Below are positions 1 through 6,448 of a DNA stretch of 7,630 nucleotides, in pieces. The notes under the pieces are model-generated. The model had not been told where the DNA came from and did not search any database. It worked only from the letters and a program-made list of their open reading frames with translations. Numbering within the stretch: position 1 is the stretch's first letter; each line of letters starts with the position of its first letter. Both the position numbers and the translations under genes were made by a program. Source of the DNA: Nitrososphaerota archaeon (GTDB lineage Archaea; Thermoproteota; Bathyarchaeia; Bathyarchaeales; Bathycorpusculaceae). Location of the stretch: contig JAITCR010000117.1 in the NCBI GenBank assembly GCA_031282985.1, positions 1-7,630 on the forward strand, written 5' to 3'.

Positions 1-471
1 TCATCAATGAAAACAAGCTACTCAACATCTAAGGTTATTTGCAGCTCTTGCCAGTCTGGCGCTCTTTGATTACATCTGCTCGCTTTTGGCCATTTGCATG
101 GAGCGTCTTTTTTTAAAAGTGTAACCAAGTGCTACAAGTCGTTTGCTAAGAGCTACTGGACTTATGTGTAGGTTGAATTCTGCGATTAGTTCTTTTAGGG
201 TTATGTCTGGTGTTGTTTCTATTTTTTTGGTGATTTGGTTCATGGTTTGTTGTGTTACTAGGGATTTTCTTCCTTGTGTGCGTGGTCTTGGTTGAATTGA
301 GCCGGTGCTTTTGTGTAGTTTCCATATTTTTGTAACTGTGCTTTGGCTTATTGCGAGCCAGTTGGCTATGTCTTTTTCATTTACATAGTTTTGTTTGTGA
401 TGGATTATTTTTTCTCTAATTTCCTTTGATGCGGGATTGGGCAATACAAACACCACAACTGTAATACACAC
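1..471 (-). pseudogene. Decayed IS630-family transposase, N-terminal half, cut by window edge
   Basis: The first 133 codons (471 down to 70) encode the DNA-binding part of an IS630/Tc1-like transposase. It has the family opening LPNPASKEIREK, a first helix-turn-helix with DIANWLAISQSTVTKIWK, a GSIQPRPRTQGRK linker and a second HTH (DITLKELIAEFNL...LGYTFKKRR). That frame stops at 72-70. The family sequence then continues in a second frame (ADVIKERQ, codons 79 to 56) and a third (WQELQITLDVE, codons 53 to 21), meets an in-frame TAG at 20-18, and resumes as LVFID. This places the first catalytic Asp of the DDE triad at codon 5-3. Two frame changes and one stop within about 80 bases mean the gene is dead, unless the read is poor. 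The open frame begins with GTG at 471, but the family start corresponds to TTG at 444-442. The rest of the element lies outside the window, and no terminal inverted repeat could be paired. Confidence 0.85.
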
Positions 472-560
472 CGATAGTTATATAGTTAACGAAAAGTTAT
501 GTTGCTATTTAACATTATTGCAAACACGTTCATAAATTCAAAGGTGAACTAAATACGCAC

Positions 561-568
561 AAAAAAAA
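561..568 (-). terminator. T8 terminator of the ABC exporter operon
   Basis: A run of eight A on the plus strand reads as T8 on the minus strand, about 43 bases after the permease stop codon. No strong hairpin precedes it, which fits archaeal termination at oligo-T tracts. The 472-611 gap shows no gene. Confidence 0.5.
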
Positions 569-611
569 GTATTAGTTGATTGGTTATCTTTGTTTCACGC
601 ATATTTTTTTG

Positions 612-2297
612 TTATACCTCTGCTTTGCGTAGGAAATCTTTGGCAGTGTTGAGTGTAAATTTGTAAAAGAGTATTGCAATGACTGTTGCGATTATGCCGC
701 TTATAGCAGTAGCAATTAAGGGGTTTAAACTTAGGCTAGCTTCGGGTATACCTAGTAATAGAGAGATTATTGGTAATACGATGTATAACACGAGAGGTGC
801 CAATATTACAAGAGCTGTAAGGAAGCATGAAACTAGGCTTATTAACATCCAAGATTGGCGAATCATACGGGGTTTTGGAGTTTCTACAAAGTCAGCACCT
901 CTAAAACCAATGTTAACTGAAATAGCGCCTAAAGCAACAATTAAGAATAAGCCTTCCAAGAATGCTATAACTATTGTTGTAGGTGCTGGTTTATAGACTA
1001 TTGTTCCAATAGTTCCTGTAATAGCTAGTATAATTAAACCAAAAAGTACCGTAAAGAAATATTTGCTTTTCACAAGATTTTTAGCACTAATCGGTGAGGC
1101 ATAAATTCTCCATATTGCTTGACCCTCTTCACCTATGATGAAACTACCCAGCATGTAGACCATAAATGAGGCGGGAATTATGAAAATCATGCCAAAAAAG
1201 AACAAATTCTCAAAAAAGGGTAACTCTGCATTTGTTGCGCCAAAAGATTGCATGAACGGTAGTATAGTAAACACAACTGGTGTAATAAATACTGGAATTA
1301 GTTCTCGGCGTCTTGTGAATGCTTTTAGGTCTTTGCTTATTATGGCTGCTTCGGTTGTTGTAAAGCCAAGTTTTCCTAAAATGCCGGTTTTTGGTGTGTA
1401 AGTGCCGCTTTGTAGTTTTATGGCAGGGGGTTCATAGAGGCCGAAGCGTTTGTTTAATAAAACCGTTAGGGCATATAGGGCACTTATGAAGGCTATGGAT
1501 AAGAGGAGGAAAACAGTGCCTAATAAGATGCTACCTGAGATGAAAAAGTTTGATAGCGCAAGGCCCGGCCAGATAAAGGGTATGTAAAATAGTGATCCTT
1601 GAATGCCAGTTAAAGCTAAAAAGATGTCAGCGCCACGTTGGATAAATAGCATGTAGATTACGTAAAATATGACAAAGAAGCCAAGTGAGCTAATAAAGCG
1701 TACCCATATGGCGCTTTTGCCGCTTGACTTGTGAACTGCACCCATGGAACGTACTTGGAGTATGCGCAGAATTTCGGTAAGGGTGCTTGTTAAGAATGCT
1801 GCGGCAAACATTGCTATTGATGTTGCTATAGCCAAAATGAGTAAGCCATTGAATATAGAGAATACTAAAATTACTGAGGAAATAAATAATACAACATCTA
1901 AGGGGAGTCCTAGCACGCTTGCGAGAACAGATGCTAAAGTGTGTTCTTGCCAAGTTATAGGCAACCAATAAGGTGCTTCAGCTTGCATTTTAACTCCGCT
2001 ACGTTGGAGCTGGTAGAGCATACTCATAATAGCATTAATAATTAGAACCATTGTTGGAAGGATAACAAATATGCGTGCAGCATAATTTTGAAATTCACCA
2101 GCACCCATAGCGTCAGATAGGTCACCTGTCAAAAACCATGCAACACCACCAATTACAACACCTATCACTATAGATAGTAAATATGGCCAGTTAGCAAGAA
2201 TACGGTTTTCGGCATATTTCGTAGGATTTACGCCTCTTAACAGACGACCTGATTTTCGCTCAACCTGTAAGAGGTAGTAAACATTTTTCCAGTTCAT
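612..2297 (-). CDS. ABC-2-type exporter permease subunit, about 12-13 membrane segments
   Basis: This 561-residue, very hydrophobic protein is the membrane partner of the ATPase encoded just upstream. Probable membrane segments lie near residues 38-57, 73-95, 118-150, 150-175, 200-220, 236-283 (one or two), 333-352, 363-388, 412-435, 440-463, 484-512 and 525-547. It looks like two ABC-2 half-permeases in one chain. Each half starts with a charged cytosolic helix (VYYLLQVERKSGRLLRG at 6-22; IISKDLKAFTRRRELI at 319-334) and has a Pro-Ile loop after its second membrane segment (YWLPITWQEH at 110-119; IWRIYASPISAKNLVKSK at 395-412). Such loops occur in exporters of the putative ABC_export type. 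The ATG overlaps the ATPase stop as ATGA, which suggests translational coupling; a weak GAGG lies 10 bases upstream. Exporter function is likely, but the substrate cannot be told from sequence. Confidence 0.85.
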   Translation of the reverse strand: MNWKNVYYLLQVERKSGRLLRGVNPTKYAENRILANWPYLLSIVIGVVIGGVAWFLTGDLSDAMGAGEFQNYAARIFVILPTMVLIINAIMSMLYQLQRSGVKMQAEAPYWLPITWQEHTLASVLASVLGLPLDVVLFISSVILVFSIFNGLLILAIATSIAMFAAAFLTSTLTEILRILQVRSMGAVHKSSGKSAIWVRFISSLGFFVIFYVIYMLFIQRGADIFLALTGIQGSLFYIPFIWPGLALSNFFISGSILLGTVFLLLSIAFISALYALTVLLNKRFGLYEPPAIKLQSGTYTPKTGILGKLGFTTTEAAIISKDLKAFTRRRELIPVFITPVVFTILPFMQSFGATNAELPFFENLFFFGMIFIIPASFMVYMLGSFIIGEEGQAIWRIYASPISAKNLVKSKYFFTVLFGLIILAITGTIGTIVYKPAPTTIVIAFLEGLFLIVALGAISVNIGFRGADFVETPKPRMIRQSWMLISLVSCFLTALVILAPLVLYIVLPIISLLLGIPEASLSLNPLIATAISGIIATVIAILFYKFTLNTAKDFLRKAEV

Positions 2298-3070
2298 TTA
2301 ACAAGTGCCTCAACAACAGCTTTCAAGTCTTCAGTTCCAGTAAGCTTGAGAAATATATCTTCAAGATCTGAACCAGGCAAACTTGCCTTCTGCTGCAACT
2401 CTTCCATGTTGCCAAGAGCCAAAAGATTACCTTTATACATTATTGCAATTTGATCACTTAACGCCTGAGCAATTTCAAGAACATGCGTAGTTATAATAGT
2501 AGTTACTCCTTGAGCTTTTAATCCTGCAAGTATATCTTTTACAATCCTCGCGCTTCTAGGATCAAGAGCGTTAAGGGGTTCATCAAGAATTAACAATTTT
2601 GGTTTATGAATAAAAGCTGAGATTAAGGCAATTTTCTTTTTCATACCATCAGAATAACTATTTATCATATCACCCTCTCGGCCTTCAAGCTGCAAAGCCT
2701 TCAGATACTCAGTTATTCTCTGCTGCTTCTCATCAGCAGACATACCATAAATATCGCCAATGAAGTCAAGATATTCAATACCTGTCAAAAATTCATAAAT
2801 ACTCGGCGATTCTGGAACGTAACCTACAAGACGTTTCACTTCCACAGGGTTTTGTTGAACATCAATTCCTAAAACATTAACAGAACCAGCAGTTGGCACA
2901 ATTAGACCCATTAACATTTTTAAAGTGGTAGATTTTCCTGAACCGTTAGGACCTAGCAAACCAAAAATTTCGCCCTGCTTAATGTTCAAATTAAGATTAT
3001 TTACTGCAACAAGGTCATTATAACGCTTAGTGGTATTTTTTAATTCAACTGCTAACTGGCTAATTTTCAA
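2294..3070 (-). CDS. ABC-2-type exporter ATP-binding protein
   Basis: The ATPase of a two-gene exporter; it hydrolyses ATP on the cytoplasmic face to drive the following permease. Counting from the proposed start (258 residues): Walker A GPNGSGKST at 40-48; YVPESP at the Q-loop position (84-89), with Pro-Glu in place of Gln, as is common in ABC-2 ATPases; variant signature SYSDGMKKK at 138-146; Walker B LLILDEP at 159-165; D-loop ALDP at 168-171; H-loop His at 196. All catalytic parts are intact. The frame is open up to 3151, but the extra 27 residues are not conserved in type. An AAGGAG at 3080-3075 sits 4 bases before TTG at 3070-3068, so translation very likely begins at that TTG; the adjacent TTG at 3073 is too close to the ribosome site. 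The stop overlaps the permease start. Length is slightly below the usual 300 or so of DrrA-like proteins. Confidence 0.93.
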   Translation of the reverse strand: MKISQLAVELKNTTKRYNDLVAVNNLNLNIKQGEIFGLLGPNGSGKSTTLKMLMGLIVPTAGSVNVLGIDVQQNPVEVKRLVGYVPESPSIYEFLTGIEYLDFIGDIYGMSADEKQQRITEYLKALQLEGREGDMINSYSDGMKKKIALISAFIHKPKLLILDEPLNALDPRSARIVKDILAGLKAQGVTTIITTHVLEIAQALSDQIAIMYKGNLLALGNMEELQQKASLPGSDLEDIFLKLTGTEDLKAVVEALVK

Positions 3071-3074
3071 CAAT

Positions 3075-3080
3075 CTCCTT
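3075..3080 (-). promoter_or_regulatory. Ribosome binding site fixing the TTG start of the ABC ATPase
   Basis: AAGGAG on the minus strand, 4 bases before the TTG at 3070-3068. It is the only strong Shine-Dalgarno match in this leader and argues against the upstream start at 3151. Confidence 0.7.
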
Positions 3081-3104
3081 ACTTTGTAAAACGCAAAAGT
3101 AGCT

Positions 3105-3116
3105 ATTAAATTTAAT
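3105..3116 (-). promoter_or_regulatory. Possible TATA box of the ABC exporter operon
   Basis: The palindromic stretch ATTAAATTTAAT lies about 40 bases upstream of the proposed TTG start. With the usual archaeal TATA-to-start distance of about 25 bases, transcription would begin near 3084, giving a leader just long enough to hold the AAGGAG. This is inferred from spacing and composition only. Confidence 0.4.
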
Positions 3117-3250
3117 TGAAAGCATGAAACTATAACACAAATGATAAACAAAAATTATGGATACAACATCAAAAACGCCATTGAACAATATAAAAACAGC
3201 AAATTTTCTGTTTTATTAAGCCATTAACTAAATTTTGTTAACGCGTCACG

Positions 3251-3258
3251 TTTAAATA
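3251..3258 (+). promoter_or_regulatory. TATA box of apgM
   Basis: TTTAAATA matches the archaeal TATA consensus and is followed by further A-rich sequence. The predicted transcription start is near 3280, leaving a leader of roughly 70 bases. The 3071-3353 region between the divergent operons shows no convincing gene; a 20-codon frame at 3157-3219 has no ribosome site. Confidence 0.5.
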
Positions 3259-3353
3259 AAAGATTATAGAAATCTGTTAAAGCAGACAGTTAGGCAATAA
3301 GATAAGAGTTAAACATTAAGCAAGCCTGATAATTTGAGGGAGCATATCATCAT

Positions 3354-4631
3354 TTGAAGTTGATTTATGTTGCAATAGACGGCATGGGAGACCTTCCGAT
3401 TAAAGCGTTAGATAATAAAACTCCTTTAGAAGCAGCTGAAACTCCAAATTTGAACGCATTAGCTCAAAACGGCAAAACCGGTTTAATGTACACCGTTGGC
3501 CAAGGAATTGCCCCTGAAAGCGATGCAGCAGTAATTTCACTTCTAGGCTATGACCCATTTAAATACAGCACAGGACGAGGAGCAATTGAAGCCTTCGGCG
3601 CTGGAATAGCTATGAAAAATGGCGACGTAGCATTACGTTGCAATTTTGCTACAGTAAGCAAAGATGACACACTGATTGATCGCAGAGCAGGAAGAACACT
3701 TACCACAAGCGAAGCTACAGAGTTAGCAAATATAACAAATCAACAAATTAAACTTGAAACATATCCAGCTGCATTTGAATTCAAAGCCACCTTAGGACAC
3801 CGCGCGGTACTTGTTTTAAGAAGTAAAGATAAACCGTTATCAGGCAAAATATACAACAGCGACCCTGCATATGCCATAGTAAACGGTTTAGGCGTAGCAC
3901 AAGCTAAAGTAGATATGTCTCTAAAAACAGTCGAAGCACTTGAAGACACAGAAGCCGCAAAAAACGCAGCTACCCTTACAAATGAACTTATCGATAAAAC
4001 ACATAAACTTTGGGAAGAACATCCTATTAATAAAAAACGCGCTGCTGAGGGTAAACTAAAAGCTAACATACTCTTAACCAGAGACGCATCTAGCACCGTT
4101 CCTATATTCTTCAACATCAACCAACAATACAACGCAAATTTTGCAGCTTTAGCAGACATGCATACTGAACTTGGCATAGCTAAACTTGCAGGCATGGATG
4201 CTACCCTTCTACCACCACCGTCAGGAAATTTGCAATATGACTATGATGTACGTGTCAAAACTTTAGTAGCCATGTTACCAAAACATGACTGTTTTTACAT
4301 TCACCTTAAAGGCCCAGATGAACCAGGACACGATGGGGACTACAAACTAAAAACCCAAATAATAACAGCAGTCGACAAATACTTCTTCGGGCCATTACTA
4401 AAACAGGTCTCACTCAAAGACATACTATTCTGCGTTACAACAGACCACGCCACACCATGCGACCTAAAAATCCACAGCGACACCCCAGTACCATTACTAA
4501 TATCAGGAAATAGCTTAGGCAACGAAAACGGCGTAAAATTCTGTGAACGCGAATGCACCAAAGGCAACTTAGGCCTACTTGAACACGCCTACACACTGAT
4601 GCCTAAGCTGATGGAACAATGCAAAAAATAA
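3354..4631 (+). CDS. apgM: 2,3-bisphosphoglycerate-independent phosphoglycerate mutase, archaeal type
   Basis: This enzyme interconverts 3-phosphoglycerate and 2-phosphoglycerate in glycolysis and gluconeogenesis, in the cytoplasm, using two divalent metal ions. The 425-residue length is normal for ApgM, the short archaeal member of the alkaline phosphatase superfamily. Visible features in order: metal-binding DGMGD at 9-13; APESDAAVISLLGYDP around 53-68, where Ser56 should be the phosphorylated nucleophile by family alignment; a DRRAGR motif in the middle; metal-binding DEPGHDGD at 322-329; and TTDHATPCD at 362-370 with Asp364 and His365. No key residue appears to be missing. The start is TTG; GAGGGAG at 3336-3342 lies 11 bases upstream, rather far but with no better start in frame. 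Upstream is the divergent ABC operon; downstream a convergent aldolase of the same pathway. The plus strand turns clearly A/C-rich in the last 300 bases. Confidence 0.95.
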   Translation: MKLIYVAIDGMGDLPIKALDNKTPLEAAETPNLNALAQNGKTGLMYTVGQGIAPESDAAVISLLGYDPFKYSTGRGAIEAFGAGIAMKNGDVALRCNFATVSKDDTLIDRRAGRTLTTSEATELANITNQQIKLETYPAAFEFKATLGHRAVLVLRSKDKPLSGKIYNSDPAYAIVNGLGVAQAKVDMSLKTVEALEDTEAAKNAATLTNELIDKTHKLWEEHPINKKRAAEGKLKANILLTRDASSTVPIFFNINQQYNANFAALADMHTELGIAKLAGMDATLLPPPSGNLQYDYDVRVKTLVAMLPKHDCFYIHLKGPDEPGHDGDYKLKTQIITAVDKYFFGPLLKQVSLKDILFCVTTDHATPCDLKIHSDTPVPLLISGNSLGNENGVKFCERECTKGNLGLLEHAYTLMPKLMEQCKK

Positions 4632-4688
4632 CACTTTAGTCTTTACTTTCAATTTTTTAAAATATAAAATTTTTGAGGAAAAGAAAAG
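4632..4688. terminator. Shared terminator region between convergent apgM and fba
   Basis: A 57-base gap between two convergent genes. The plus strand carries CAATTTTTTAA (T6 near 4651-4656) and a T5 near 4670, for apgM. The minus strand carries T-runs opposite the A-runs and a T/C-rich start just after the aldolase stop. Oligo-T tracts on both strands fit archaeal termination in either direction. Confidence 0.5.
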
Positions 4689-5606
4689 TTATGCTTTTCC
4701 TGAGCTGCCAAATAATCGCATTTTATCTTTTGCAACTTCTTTCATTGCATCTTTAGCTGGACCGAGAATTTTACGAGGGTCAAATTCTTTTGTTGAATTA
4801 GTTAAAACCTCACGAACTGTTGCAGTAAAAGCTAATCTTAGGTCTGTGTCAATGTTAATTTTAGCAATACCCAACGCTATTGCTTGTTGCAGTTGATCTT
4901 CTGCAACCCCTTTTGCGCCATCAAGAGTTGCACCATATTTTGTTGCTTTCTCACATATCCATGTGGGAACACTTGAAGCGCCGTGAAGAACTAGGGGAAT
5001 TCCAACTTTTTCATTTATAATTTTTAAACGGTCAAGGTCAAGTTTTGCTGCACTCTTAAACTTGTAAGCACCATGAGAAGTACCAATTGCCACTGCAAGA
5101 GTATCAATACCAGTTTTTTCTACAAATTCAACCGCGTTATTTGGATCAGTTAATATAGCATCTTTCTCTTCCACACTCCGCTCCTCTACACCCGCAAGCT
5201 TACCCAGCTCAGCCTCAACAGAAACCCCTTTAGCATGAGCATAATCAACAACACGCTTAGACACAACAATATTCTCTTCAAAACTCAAAAAAGACCCATC
5301 AATCATAACAGAAGTAAAACCTGCATCAACACATTTTATAGCTGTTTCATAATCCTCACCATGATCAAGATGCATAGCTAAAGGCACAGCTACCTCTTTA
5401 CCCGCATTCTTTACAATACCAGTTATGTAACCCATACCAGCATACTTTATGACGCTAGGGGTAATTTGAAGTATAGCAGGAGATTTCTCATCCACAGCCG
5501 CTTCAACTATAGCTTTCACACTTTCAAGATTCTGAACATTAAAAGCACCAACACCATAACCGCCCTTCCTTGCAGCAACCATCAACTCTTTATTTGTTAC
5601 AAGCAC
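4689..5606 (-). CDS. fba: Class II (zinc) fructose-1,6-bisphosphate aldolase, Thermus-like
   Basis: It reversibly cleaves fructose 1,6-bisphosphate into dihydroxyacetone phosphate and glyceraldehyde 3-phosphate, in the cytoplasm. Counting from the proposed start (305 residues): HLDHGED at 79-85 holds the catalytic Asp81 and zinc ligand His82; VEAELG ends with Glu133 in the metal site; zinc ligands His178 (IGTSHGAYK) and His208 (LVLHGASSVP) follow; the phosphate-binding NIDTDLR comes near the end, before RKILGPAKDAM. The HGASSVP motif, the insertion after it and the DTDLR motif resemble the Thermus aldolase rather than Bacillus FbaA, and favour fructose over tagatose bisphosphate. The frame is open to GTG at 5633, but family proteins begin near VLVTNKEL, so I chose GTG at 5606-5604. 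A GGAG at 5624-5621 is 14 bases upstream, so the start is not certain. Class II enzymes are unusual in archaea, and transfer from bacteria is possible. Confidence 0.93.
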   Translation of the reverse strand: MLVTNKELMVAARKGGYGVGAFNVQNLESVKAIVEAAVDEKSPAILQITPSVIKYAGMGYITGIVKNAGKEVAVPLAMHLDHGEDYETAIKCVDAGFTSVMIDGSFLSFEENIVVSKRVVDYAHAKGVSVEAELGKLAGVEERSVEEKDAILTDPNNAVEFVEKTGIDTLAVAIGTSHGAYKFKSAAKLDLDRLKIINEKVGIPLVLHGASSVPTWICEKATKYGATLDGAKGVAEDQLQQAIALGIAKINIDTDLRLAFTATVREVLTNSTKEFDPRKILGPAKDAMKEVAKDKMRLFGSSGKA

Positions 5607-5666
5607 TTTCTGTTTCCACACTCCGATAAACACATTAATAATACTTAATTATTAATACAACAAACT

Positions 5667-5674
5667 TATTTAAA
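5667..5674 (-). promoter_or_regulatory. TATA box of fba
   Basis: The minus strand reads TTTAAATA, preceded by GATACAA. It predicts transcription start near 5645 and a leader of about 40 bases to the chosen GTG. This is the best promoter match in the window. Confidence 0.55.
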
Positions 5675-5680
5675 TTGTAT

Positions 5681-5835
5681 CCAACCCCAACAATTTTCAC
5701 CAAACAACAAAACAAGATAAAACCAACCAAACACCACGACAAAAAAACTTTAAACACACACCAGATACCAACAGTTGAATAACAACAAAACAGTTAAGCA
5801 CCCGAACGCACTCTTAAATCAAAAACACAGCAACA
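5681..5835. other. Intergenic stretch with extreme A/C-rich plus strand
   Basis: Hand counts over these 155 bases give about 80 A, 47 C, 18 T and 10 G, so about 82 percent A+C on the plus strand. No repeat unit, hairpin or open frame explains it. CTCTTAAATC at 5811-5820 is a weak candidate TATA element for the RNase HI gene, about 20 bases before its ATG. Confidence 0.6.
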
Positions 5836-6258
5836 ATGGCGAAACAAATGGTTAAACGTCTAATACTTTACTCAGACGGTGGAGCAAGAGGAAACCCCGG
5901 ATCAGCCGCAGCAGCTTTCATAGCAATAGAAAACAATGAAATCATAAAAACCGATGCACACTTCTTAGGCACACGCACTAACAACCAAGCAGAATACGAA
6001 GCCTTAACCATGGCCCTAGAATACGCCTTACAAACTGGAGCAGAAGAAGTAACCTGCTACCTAGATAGCGAACTAGTCGGACGACAAATGACCGGACAAT
6101 ACAAAATAAAAAACCCTGAAATACAAAAACTATACCTCAAAGCCCACGCCATACGAGTACAATTCAAAAAAATCGAATTCTACAACATCACCAGAAACAA
6201 TAAATATATACAAAAAGCCGACACACTCGTAAACAAAACATTAGATGAACAAACATAA
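5836..6258 (+). CDS. rnhA: Ribonuclease HI, archaeal type
   Basis: This enzyme cuts the RNA strand of RNA-DNA hybrids, removing R-loops and primer RNA in the cytoplasm. All four catalytic acids of the RNase H fold are visible: Asp14 in YSDGGARGNPG, Glu53 in NNQAEYEAL, Asp77 in CYLDSELV, and Asp129 in QKADTLVN. At 140 residues it is compact and lacks the basic protrusion of the Escherichia coli enzyme, like Sulfolobus-type archaeal RNase HI. I chose the first ATG; a second ATG at 5848 would still keep all motifs. Neither has a Shine-Dalgarno sequence, so the message may be leaderless or have a very short leader. It is transcribed away from fba and stands alone. Third codon positions strongly favour A and C, following the skew of the surrounding DNA. 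Confidence 0.95.
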   Translation: MAKQMVKRLILYSDGGARGNPGSAAAAFIAIENNEIIKTDAHFLGTRTNNQAEYEALTMALEYALQTGAEEVTCYLDSELVGRQMTGQYKIKNPEIQKLYLKAHAIRVQFKKIEFYNITRNNKYIQKADTLVNKTLDEQT

Positions 6259-6296
6259 CAAAACACGTATAATTGCTACACTTCGATCTTTAAGCA

Positions 6297-6311
6297 CCTT
6301 TATCTTTTTGT
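6297..6311 (+). terminator. T-rich terminator after RNase HI
   Basis: CCTTTATCTTTTTGT about 40-50 bases after the RNase HI stop, with a T5 core at 6305-6309 and no clear hairpin. This fits an archaeal oligo-T terminator. Confidence 0.4.
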
Positions 6312-6335
6312 TATATCCTGATTGATATTTGTTCA

Positions 6336-6343
6336 ATTATAAA
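6336..6343 (+). promoter_or_regulatory. Possible TATA box of the surface protein gene
   Basis: TTATAAAG about 110 bases before the ATG at 6449. The predicted transcript would start near 6366 and include the inverted repeat at 6408-6433. The assignment is weak because the region is AT-rich throughout. Confidence 0.3.
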
Positions 6344-6407
6344 GCAACGTATAACCATTTTTTTGATTTAACCAAAAGAGAAAGTCCTAAGGAGAGAAAA
6401 AGAAAAG

Positions 6408-6433
6408 ACATATTTCTCACCAGCGAAATATGT
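6408..6433 (+). repeat. Perfect 9-bp inverted repeat in the leader of the surface protein gene
   Basis: ACATATTTC at 6408-6416 and its exact reverse complement GAAATATGT at 6425-6433 are separated by the 8-base loop TCACCAGC. The right arm ends 15 bases before the ATG at 6449. It could be an RNA hairpin affecting ribosome access or a binding site for a dimeric repressor. Confidence 0.65.
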
Positions 6434-6448
6434 GTAAGAGTGGAAATA

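Noticed and set aside
472..540. Possible terminal inverted repeat of the insertion element, including the repeated TAGTTA near 474-487
   Set aside because: The other end of the element is outside the window, so no pair can be tested, and short AT-rich repeats are expected here.
679..1971. Several open frames on both strands within the permease gene (679-996, 1180-1401, 1744-1971 plus; 1690-1968 minus)
   Set aside because: They lie inside the permease, show no domain or signal, and their translations are low-complexity shadows of its codons.
3157..3219. A 20-codon frame starting MDTTSKTPLNN in the apgM/ABC divergent region
   Set aside because: No ribosome site, no conserved feature, and it overlaps the region that should hold the operon promoter.
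3740..4567. Minus-strand open frames of 151 and 75 codons opposite apgM
   Set aside because: apgM is complete with all motifs on the plus strand; the antisense frames have no recognisable content or ribosome site.
5466..5648. A 60-codon plus-strand frame over the 5' end of fba
   Set aside because: It is antisense to conserved aldolase sequence and overlaps the fba promoter; no supporting signal.
6389..6394. AAGGAG as ribosome site for the surface protein
   Set aside because: It lies about 55 bases before the ATG at 6449, with no usable start codon at proper distance.
6329..6448. N-terminal extension of the surface protein to 6329
   Set aside because: It would bury the signal anchor 40 residues in and would span the inverted repeat; the Lys-rich start plus hydrophobic helix at 6449 is the normal arrangement.
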